Assembly (NCBI GenBank): GCA_004194705.1
Contig: SADC01001100.1
Span: 124,001-188,000 of the forward strand
Reading direction: 5' to 3'
Length of the DNA: 64,000 nucleotides
Source of the DNA: Ditylenchus dipsaci
Taxonomy: Eukaryota > Nematoda > Chromadorea > Rhabditida > Anguinidae
In this document: piece after piece, positions 57,301 through 64,000 of the stretch
Position numbering within the stretch: the first letter of the stretch is position 1
Layout of the letters: each line of letters starts with the position of its first letter
Translations under genes and position numbers: made by a program
The notes under the pieces: generated by a model
What the model saw: the letters and a program-made list of their open reading frames with translations, nothing else
The model's database searches: none
Told to the model about the DNA's origin: nothing

Positions 57301-59065
57301 GAGAGATAGAGATGCGCGCACGCACTTACCTTAGACATGATTCCGAGAAGTACACTTGATCATAAAATGCATATAGAGTCTATTTTTGCCACGGCCCGAG
57401 TTGAAAAACATGGTAAAGCAGCTAAAAAAAGTGGCTCCTGTATTATTACCTTCCCCTGCCAATACAGCCCTTGATCCTTTTTAAAATTACTTTTCTGGTC
57501 CTTTTATAGCAAAAAATTACTTTTGACCACTCCTAAAAATCTTGATTGGGGGAGGGGGCGTTATATCATAGTAGCGTCAAAATCTGACCTTTCGAAAACC
57601 GCTGTAACTACCGTTTTGAACAACAAATTCATGCGTAGCCCTTAGTCTCAGGGGTAGGCTAGCGTATGAAAGTTTTGACTAATGAATAGTTTACGCACTT
57701 TTTCTGGGTCAAGGACATATATTTGAGTACAGTTAAACCTCGATAAGCCGGCACACCCCAAAAGTTCGTTCCAGCCTTGGGATGACACTTTTTTAACCCA
57801 ATTTTTGAAAGCTTTTTGTTGTTCTGTTGTTACAGTCTTGTCGAAAATATCGTCAGGATTCCGATTTTGCCGATCGTTGGTTTAAAAGAAAACAAAATTT
57901 GGGTTAAAAAACTAAAACCTCGATAAGCCGGCACCCCTTTTCAAAAAAAGGGTGCCGGCTTATCGAAGTTTTGCTTTTTAAATGATAAAATTGCAAGATT
58001 TAAAAAAAAAAGATCGACAAAATCGGAATTCTGACGATATTTCCGACAAGACTGTTACAACAGAACAAGAAAAGCTTTCAAAAATGGGGTTAAAAAAGTG
58101 TCGGACCCAAGGCTGGAACGAACTTTTGGGGATGCCGGCTTACCGAGGTTTGACTGTAGGAAGAATTTTGGGTCAGTTTTTTGATCAGATGCGCAATATT
58201 TACGAATAGTTATTTGCTTGAATGAGGTATTCGTCATTTTCTGCAATAAAAATTTTTCGGAAAAAGAGCAGGGGGACCAAGGCGAAAATGGGACCGATTC
58301 ATAACTAGAGCTAAATTGTTGGTGCCGCCTTAATTTTCACTGTATGCCTCTTTCTTTAACTGTGGTTCTTCTGTCGATTTTCATTGACAGATAAGCATGG
58401 ATTTAAAAGTAAACTTTGAATTTATAGTTGACTGTGGATTCACAGTTAATGATGTATTTACAATAACCACAGGGTTCGTAATTGTCCTTTTTAAAAAGAT
58501 TTGTCCTTTTTTCGGGACCCAAAATCTTTTTTTTTGAAGTTTTTAGTCAAAATCTTTTTTTTTTCGCTCCGGAAAAACAATAAGCACTGGATAAAATGAA
58601 ATAAAATTTTTTTTACCCAAATGTCCTTTTTCGAAATTTTCATTACGAACCCTGAATCACCACCATACATAGAAAATAAACAATTTATTATTTGCAGGCA
58701 TGGGCTTCAGAAACCATGGCTCTCTGGATTACAAGGCGGGTTATATAATTTAGACATATATTTTCTGCAATATAAATTCAATTCGTACAAATTTCAGGGC
58801 ACCAACTACGCCCTCTTCCAAAAGCTGCGTTTCCAGGTAGGAAACTGCTTTTGTAATGGTCTAAAACATTTCTTCATTTCCAGGCTATCGGTGGCCCTAC
58901 CTATGATCCTTTGCCTGCATTTGAGTATGCTCAGCGTAATTAATTTCTAATTCCAACATACTTTTTAGTTGGCGAACCACAAAGGTGAAGGCCAACCACT
59001 TTGGTCAACCTGATCTGTGGAATTTCAAGCCTTTATCACTGATTGGCAAAATGAAGTTAGTGTGA
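48326..59065 (+). CDS. Phospholipase B-like protein, PLBD1-type (lysosomal/secreted Ntn hydrolase)
   Basis: PLBD proteins are Ntn-type hydrolases that self-cleave before a nucleophilic Cys and release fatty acids from phospholipids in lysosomes or outside the cell. MASHSPSKCLLLIFGVCFLF (48326) is a signal peptide. Family landmarks follow: TTGWGNLEIETF (48700-50200), AYAAGVLEG, GMCKGFKTYCRKLYSYL, WRQVNLTF, GKCSGLVK (the Cys-Ser is the expected nucleophile), AMSGYNTMNRVLKMYKF, FSGYAGALASADDYTLVSSG, ETTISVFNTSLY, WTDIFARYNSGTY, NQWTVLDYKLF, RYWPSYNIPFLNKI, DLNDPNGTYALS, AIGGPTYDPLPAF and HFGQPDLWNFKPLS. About 23 exons run to TGA at 59063-59065; a 14-base micro-exon (54152-54165) encodes VPGYT. 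The joint between the signal-peptide exon and the next exon (48598) is unresolved because the frame stops at 48480. Introns are swollen by at least six mobile elements. Confidence 0.92.
49025..49205. mobile_element. Foldback with AAAGCTGAAATATGC repeats (PLBD1 intron)
   Basis: aaaagctgaaatatgcctcg and aaagctgaaatgtgctaccg on the left face gcacatttcagctttttcga and gcatatttcagctttttcgt on the right. Outer ends ttggttcaag-like and gtgaaccaaat also pair. Confidence 0.6.
49605..49849. mobile_element. ACCGTA-type palindromic MITE (family B, PLBD1 intron)
   Basis: ACCGTATTTCTTCTAATAGC at the left, GCTATTAGAGGTAATACGGT at the right, TA outside; self-complementary internal block tcccccggggga. Confidence 0.75.
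53301..53701. mobile_element. Tigger/pogo-type palindromic MITE (family A, PLBD1 intron)
   Basis: TA-flanked CAGTCGAGTCCCTCTATAAT and CATGGAGAGACTCGACTG. Inner block gaaagttcgttcccgcttag and complement. A second ACTGTA end at about 53920 suggests that part of another copy lies next to it. Confidence 0.75.
55113..55360. mobile_element. ACCGTA-type palindromic MITE (family B, PLBD1 intron)
   Basis: ACCGTATTTTCTCCATTAAA and GTTAAATAGAGAAAATACAGT; internal cagtccctctctaataaaca and gggcttatatctcagctcag words shared with the 24393 and 49605 copies. Confidence 0.65.
57172..58311. mobile_element. Family G foldback hosting two other elements (PLBD1 intron)
   Basis: GGCTCTAGTTAAGAATCGGT at the left and ACCGATTCATAACTAGAGC at the right; next inwards cccatttttcgcgttggtcc and complement. 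Inside lie a family F/C-run copy (57255-57580) with the stem AGCCCCCTGCGCCCC/GGGGCGCAGGGGCTT and a family A MITE (57730-58156). Confidence 0.75.
57730..58156. mobile_element. Tigger/pogo-type palindromic MITE (family A), nested
   Basis: TA-flanked CAGTTAAACCTCGATAAGCC and GGCTTACCGAGGTTTGACTG; inner block aaaagttcgttccagccttg and complement; the centre near 57945 repeats ctcgataagccggcacccct as a second inner copy of the end. Confidence 0.8.
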
Positions 59066-59144
59066 ACATGGGCGATTGAACGAACTTTTTAGAACTTTTA
59101 TTGAAATTTTTTGTTTGTTACGTGATTTATGTATAACTCTGAAT

Positions 59145-59150
59145 AATAAA
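59145..59150 (+). terminator. Polyadenylation signal AATAAA of the PLBD1-like gene
   Basis: Eighty bases after the PLBD1-like stop codon. Confidence 0.65.
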
Positions 59151-59454
59151 AAGTGCTATTTGAGATGTTATGTTGCCATTTTAAATGTTTGAATTTAGAA
59201 CGGAAATTCACCGAAAGCTCATTTATTGTTAATCAAGTTTTAACCGAGCTGGTGTTTGCCATTTCATATTTTTCGTGAATGATGTGTAAGAGTCTTCTCA
59301 GTAACTTTTATGCTCTAAAAACAATGAAAACATTGTTTTCTGTCATTTTCTCGAGTAAAAATACAATTTTTTCAGAAAAAAATTGAATAAAATCTGACCT
59401 TTTTGCTTCGGGGGATCATAGTTAATGAAGGGGGTGGGTTAAGCTATTAGGGTT

Positions 59455-59905
59455 GAAAAAGGTTGACTTAGTGGCGCAGTGGGCTGTATTTTAGGTGCCA
59501 AAATGGTGCGGAGGTTCAATCCCACCTGGTGGAACGCTATTTATTTTGGCTTGTTTAACCAATTTTTCAGGTTAATTAGACATTTTAGAGCAATATTCGG
59601 AATCAGCGACCCCAATACAGTCAACTCTCGATACAGTGTAAGCTGGGGACCAGAAAAAATCTACACTGTATCGAGGTTACACTATATCGAGGGTACGCTG
59701 TAAGCCAGTTTGGCTTAGAGCTGACTATATGATGTTGAAAAATATACACTATATCGAGGGTACACTGTATCGAGAGTTGACTGTAGCTCTAGACATTGGT
59801 CAAACAACCCAAAATAAATAGCGTGCCACCAGGTGGGATCGAGTCTACACACCATTTTGTGGCCAAAAACGCAAACGCTTATCCACTGCGCCAATGAGGC
59901 CACTT
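59455..59905. mobile_element. Palindrome of two facing tRNA-like SINE heads, split by a MITE
   Basis: Left arm (59462-59560) reads TTAGTGGCGCAGTGGGC and GGAGGTTCAATCCCACCTGG; right arm (59795-59900) reads the complement (ccaccaggtgggatcgagtc and cttatccactgcgccaatga). It is the same family as 44164-44484. A family A MITE at 59618-59783 has inserted into the centre. Confidence 0.65.
59618..59783. mobile_element. Tigger/pogo-type MITE (family A), short copy
   Basis: TA-flanked CAGTCAACTCTCGATACAGT and ACTGTATCGAGAGTTGACTG, with cactatatcgagggtacact words inside. Confidence 0.75.
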
Positions 59906-60177
59906 TTTCAATCCTAAGTAGCTTTTCCGCCTCCTTTAATACAGGTTTGGTCAATTTTTTAAATTGATTATTTAATTAGAAAGGTCGAGAAAAACAACGT
60001 TTTTGATCGTTTTTAACGCATAAAACTCAATTAAGAGACTTTTAAATATGATTTTAATAAAAATACGCGTTGTCGTTGGCGTAATTTTTTTTTGTAAAAG
60101 GGTCGTCATTGGGTTGTCGCTGGAATTTTCGTTTGAAAAATTGTAATTGAAATAAATTCTAATAAAAATCTGTGTCA

Positions 60178-60183
60178 TTTATT
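60178..60183 (-). terminator. Polyadenylation signal AATAAA of the GRAMD4-like gene
   Basis: AATAAA on the minus strand about 45 bases beyond the GRAMD4-like stop. Confidence 0.6.
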
Positions 60184-60226
60184 AGCAACATCCAAATGTA
60201 CAAACAAGTATACAAACAAAAACTAC

Positions 60227-63200
60227 TCAAAACGAATGGTCTATATTGGTAGTGGCCAATTCAACATCTGCTATTCTAGCCGTCTCAATTAGTGACTCGT
60301 AGAATTCGTCCCGTTTGGATATGCCTACCAATTGAATAGTCTTCTTTCGGTAGGCCAACTTTAACTCTATTCCTTTGCCAGTTAGACTCAGGAAGGTTTT
60401 GAGTGAGCGAATCTCAAATATATAAGTATGATATAAAAGGCCTAAAAATATTATGCTAAAAAACCTTTTTCAACTCCAAGATCTCGTCAAATGGAATCTC
60501 CAATGCGTCGTGACTGTTTTTTGGTCCATAATTTTTGGGTTGGCGAAACCGAAAAGTCATTAATCTGAAACTTGTGAATGTAAATTCGGTGCAAACATAT
60601 AGATTTATGTTAGACGCATATTTTTTTTCAAAATAAATTGGGTGCCTTATAAGGAGACAATAAAGGAAGTGTCTCCACTGGGTTGTGAAAATTTAGAATA
60701 TCGATTACCGACCTGCTTCCGACCCCAATAAATTTTTTTTGATCAAAATCGTTAATTTTTAAGGCAAAAGTTTCTCGAAAGTTCACCCTGACACCAAAAT
60801 CTCATCTTGAATCTGAATCTGTTGATATTTAAATAATTTTTATATACTGATATATAGCTATTTTGAGTAAATAGACCAGGAATTTGGCGCCCCTTACCTA
60901 TTTTAGAGGATATCTCAGCCTATAAATAATATTTTGATCTGATCTCAACGGAGTCAGATTCATGATGAGATTTTGATATTAGGCGGATTATCTAGAAACT
61001 TTTGCCTAAAAAATTGACGATTTTGATACAGAGCTGTGGGGCGGATGCGGAAGGATTTGCTTTCATGGCTTCACCCAACCGGTTTAGTTGCTCATTGCAG
61101 GGTTCCCTAAATGGCTTTTTTTCTACGGCTGGCCTTTTTTGAGCTGAGAAAAAAGCAATATGCTCCGAATTTTTTTCATGCTTTAACTTTTTTGAAAACT
61201 AAAAGCGCCTTTTTCCTTTGATTTATTTTGAACAAAAGCCTTTTTTGAAAGGCGCCGCCTCAAATCTTTTCTTGCGGGCTTTTTTTAAAATTACTTTGGA
61301 TAAAAGTTTGAGATTTTTCTAGCGTCCGTGAACTCTTGATTGAACTGCCGAATCGCAAAATATTAAGGAGTTCGTCCTAACACATCTGACTGTTCAGCAA
61401 TAAAACTCACCAACCTGTCACTCAAAATCAAAGTACCAGTGCTCATATTTCTAGGAAAAGGCTTTGCTTTGTCTACCAGCACACATGACCTAGCTAAACA
61501 ATAAATGGTTAATAAATTATTCACATTCTACAAAATCCTACTTATTTTAATGACATCCTCGCCATCATCATCCAAGCCTATGTCAGTCTCAGAATTTGTG
61601 CCTGTGCCATCTGTAGTCTCATCTGGTTCAACCTGCTCCACTCCTTCATGTGCTTTGGAGGAGGCATTTTTCAGGGCAGAGATCACTTCTGCTGGACTAG
61701 GAGGCCTAGCTGCTACTCTTGTGCCGCCCAAAAGTGGAGTAGAAGGTCTGGAGGGAAGAGGGGAACAAGGGATGGCTGAAATTTCAATTGTATTTATTAT
61801 AGCCATCTGATTTTGCCTAGCTACCTGAAGCCATAGACAAGGACATGGGAATCACACTAATGGAACACCTTCTCTTTTCGGACAGAGAGGGCGAATTGGC
61901 GGACTGACGTAGTTGGCTCAACCGCTTAGGATCGACTCCCAATTCTCGGTTAAAAGTGGAAGAGTCGAGTGGACTCAGGAATAGCTATCTGGTTTGGTCC
62001 ACTTGGACGACGAATTGGAGGAGTGGTTTTGACCGAAAAAAGAGGTGAGGTTGGACTTGGAAGGAGTGGCTTGCAGAACTGCACTTCTGGAGGTGGGTAA
62101 ATGACTGTAGAAGTAGAAGAGCACGTCAAACAGGGAACGCAGGCGGGGAAAACGGTGGTACATGTAGGTGGTGAAAAATGATTTACCTCCTATCAGGAAT
62201 CCTGAAAATTAATAAATATAGGGTCATCCAAAAAGAGCATTTTGCATTCAAGACGTGTGTTTGGCATTAAATTGACCCACTTTTTATGGGTGATATCTAT
62301 GCAAGTTACCACTTGGATTGTAGCCAGTGAGATGAGCTACAACTCGAGTCGTAACTTGAATGAAGTTCACACACAAAAGTGGGTCAAAAACACAATGCCG
62401 AATACACGATTTTCCATGTAAAGATGGTTTTCGGGGGAAAATACTTTTTTCGGTGCACATTTTTATTTTTGCTTGATTTTTCTTGAAATTATTAACACCA
62501 TCAGGTAGCCCTGCAATTCTAGTTTTTAGCAACATATTATTTGTTGCGTATTTTTCAAAAATCGAAAAATCTATGAAGCAAGTTGCCGTATTTCTTTTAA
62601 TAAAAGCCCTTTCTGAAATCCGGAATTTTCTTTATTCATTTGTGCGTTTTTGACTCAATCTTGGTTATCAGCTCCTCGGCATGTTATATACCAAAATAAA
62701 GTCTATAACATGCCTGAGAGTCAATACACAAAATTATGTCAAAAATGCAAAAATAAATTAATATAATTCCGGATTTTGGGGAGGGCTTTTATTAGAGGAA
62801 ATACGGCGAATCAATAATTTGGCGGATACTTTTCAGTTTTTGGTTTACATTTTTTACAGTTAATGCGAAGAATAATACCTTGCCAAAAAGAGACGTGATG
62901 ATGTTATCACTTTAAAAAAATCAAAAATTTCAAGATAATCAGACAAAACTAAAATTTGCGCCAAAAAGTATTGTCCCTTTTTCGGGCCGCCCTGTAGTTA
63001 TTTTCACAAAAGCCTAGTGAAAAATACACTGACCTACAACTGTAAACCACCATCCAGTGGTGAGCACCACGGAGAGTAGGAAGAAAGTGAGGACGATAAA
63101 CAGGAAATTGAGTGTCACCTCTGGCTTTTTCCAGCTGAACAAATACTTGAACTTTTCCAGGCAATCTGCAGCAAAGGTGAGCATCACTTGAGTCCTCCTG

Positions 63201-63480
63201 GCCACATCGAACACCAGTTGAGCACCGGACAAGTCCAGTTTCCACTGTTGTAACTCTTTTCTAGGCAGGAATTGAAGGCCCAAGTTAATGCGCTTCTGGC
63301 TGGACAAATAGTTGAAGCCAAGTTGGAGGAGAATCAGGAAAAGGGTGAGCGTAACCACCCAACCTCTGAACACTGAATACATGTAGACTGAGAATATGGA
63401 CAGAGTGGCTATTGGATTGCTCCAAATGAACAATTCTTTAAGACCAGCTAGAGTTTCCACATAAGAGTGAGATTCCAGCA
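60227..63480 (-). CDS. GRAMD4-like GRAM-domain membrane protein (5' end not resolved)
   Basis: GRAMD4 is a membrane-anchored GRAM-domain protein linked to apoptosis in mammals. Exon 63480 to about 63040 has ELFIWSNPIATLSIFSVYMY, a hydrophobic span GWVVTLTLFLILLQLGFNYL, then FDVARRTQVMLTFAADCLEK, FKYLFSWKKPEVTLNFLFIV and a second hydrophobic span, in the order seen in GRAMD4. Exon 62203-61825 has FPRLRSLFDV followed by Ser-rich linker; a one-base frame break lies near 61980. An acidic linker (61777-61540, VEQVEPDETTDGTG) follows, then the GRAM domain: CVLVDKAKPFPRNMSTGTLI (61499-61412), TFRFRQPKNYGPKNSHDA (60566-60467) and LKTFLSLTGKGIELKL to TNIDHSF and TGA (60416-60227). The start is upstream of 63480; the segment to 63873 does not show it. 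It is convergent with PLBD1. Confidence 0.85.
60690..61060. mobile_element. Foldback in a GRAMD4 intron
   Basis: aaaatcgttaatttttaagg and aaaagtttctcgaaagttca on the left face tagaaacttttgcctaaaaa and attgacgattttgatacaga on the right; inner pair aaatctcatcttgaatctga and tcagattcatgatgagattt. Confidence 0.6.
62220..62580. mobile_element. Foldback in a GRAMD4 intron
   Basis: gtttggcattaaattgaccc and actttttatgggtgatatc on the left face acaaaagtgggtcaaaaaca and caatgccgaatacacg on the right; a direct cttgaatgaagttcac block lies between. Confidence 0.45.
62587..62806. mobile_element. ACCGTA-type palindromic MITE (family B, GRAMD4 intron)
   Basis: GCCGTATTTCTTTTAATAAA and TTTATTAGAGGAAATACGGC. 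Both terminal A/T bases next to CCGTA have changed to G/C symmetrically. Confidence 0.65.
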
Positions 63481-63520
63481 CTGAATTCAACAATTGATTA
63501 ATTAAGATAAAACCTACGTA

Positions 63521-63620
63521 AAGTCAAACCTCGATAAGCCGGCACCCCCCCCCCCAAAGTTAGTTCCCACCTAGGGTCCGACACTTTTTTTAACCCAATT
63601 TTTGAAAGCTTTTTCCGGTC
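63521..63620. mobile_element. One-sided Tigger/pogo-type MITE fragment (family A)
   Basis: AGTCAAACCTCGATAAGCCG, a C10 run, then aaagttagttcccacctagg and gtccgacacttttttttaac, but no matching right end. The copy lies between the GRAMD4-like gene and the next start. Confidence 0.65.
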
Positions 63621-63873
63621 CTTTTTTTGGCGCTACCCAGTTTCTATAATTAGATGTTATAATAAAGTACTGTTTCTTAAAAGTCAAAGTTCTCCAAAAA
63701 GTCAATTCGCCAAAAACAAATTTCAACAAAGCGCATTTCTGAAAAGACCTGTTTGTGCAACATACATTCGAAAAATATACGTTTGACAAAAAAACTGTTT
63801 CAGAAAAAATTTCTAGCTTTCTAAACTAAAGCTTTGATGTTATTTTTTGTACTTTTTATGATCTTAGATAGCC

Positions 63874-64000
63874 ATGGATGGGATAAGTGATGAAGACCAG
63901 TCGACAGAATACCAATTAAGCGATGAAGAAAATCAGCAAGCTTTTCGAATCGTCGATGAAGAAGAAGAGCCTGTGGTTCGAGGGAGAGCAGAGAAAAGGT
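63874..64000 (+). CDS. Start of an acidic protein (runs off the right edge)
   Basis: The ATG at 63874 opens 42 codons without a stop: MDGISDEDQSTEYQLSDEEN then IVDEEEEPVVRGRAEKR. About one third of the residues are Asp/Glu, with SDE and EEEEP clusters, so a nuclear or chromatin/RNA-associated protein is possible but not shown. The Kozak-like gccATGG context and a T-rich acceptor (atgatcttag) 6 bases upstream support this start. It is divergent from the GRAMD4-like gene. No family is recognised from the N-terminus alone. Confidence 0.6.
   Translation, partial: MDGISDEDQSTEYQLSDEENQQAFRIVDEEEEPVVRGRAEKR

Overview
This is a window of animal nuclear DNA. Six protein-coding loci can be tied to known eukaryotic families, all split by introns: a CDC25 phosphatase, an SPD-2/CEP192-like centrosomal protein, an RPB6-like RNA polymerase subunit (damaged), a UBAP2/Lingerer-like UBA protein, a PLBD1-like phospholipase B and a GRAMD4-like protein. 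UBAP2/Lingerer, SPD-2/CEP192 and GRAMD4 together point to a metazoan. Introns free of inserted repeats are about 44-63 bp and follow GT-AG; one has a TACTAAT branch-point motif. Several start codons sit just downstream of a T-rich AG, as expected in a lineage with spliced-leader trans-splicing. I cannot name the species or phylum; a small-intron invertebrate fits best.

Layout. 1-192: end of an unknown minus-strand gene. 3264-4027 (-): two-exon secreted cysteine-repeat protein. 4.9-8.3 kb: foldback elements, including a roughly 2-kb palindrome with a younger element inside it. 8777-10303 (+): complete CDC25 gene. 12059-15192: hAT transposon with minisatellite arms. 15.2-26.6 kb: no gene recognised; repeats, MITEs, tRNA-like arrays. 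26728-30748 (-): SPD-2/CEP192-like gene. 33.4-34.2 kb (-): decayed RPB6-like locus carrying a 134-bp MITE. 34.9-37.2 kb (-): UBAP2/Lingerer-like gene. 37.2-45.6 kb: repeats, including a Tigger/pogo relic. 45667-46004 (+): secreted Tyr/Ser-rich peptide precursor. 48326-59065 (+): PLBD1-like gene with over 20 exons and repeat-filled introns. 60227-63480 (-): GRAMD4-like gene, convergent with PLBD1. 63874 to the edge (+): start of an acidic protein.

Most of the rest is explained by a few element families found again and again: (A) TA-flanked palindromic Tigger/pogo-type MITEs starting CAGTCGA(C)TCTC, about eleven copies; (B) palindromic MITEs starting ACCGTA, seven copies; (C) TTAA-flanked foldbacks starting AGGGGCATGCC, four copies; (D) foldbacks whose arms are 12-25 bp tandem repeats, one group clearly hAT-related; (E) palindromes carrying tRNA-like Pol III box sequences; (F) a dispersed repeat built round a GC-rich hairpin; (G) a family with GCCTTGGTCCCCC near its ends. 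Elements are nested in each other and inside introns.

Several genes carry single-base frame breaks in otherwise clean coding sequence, and there is a 17-base assembly gap at 30713-30729, so some breaks may be assembly errors. The CDC25 gene reads through without a break. Exon borders were read by eye and are approximate where stated.
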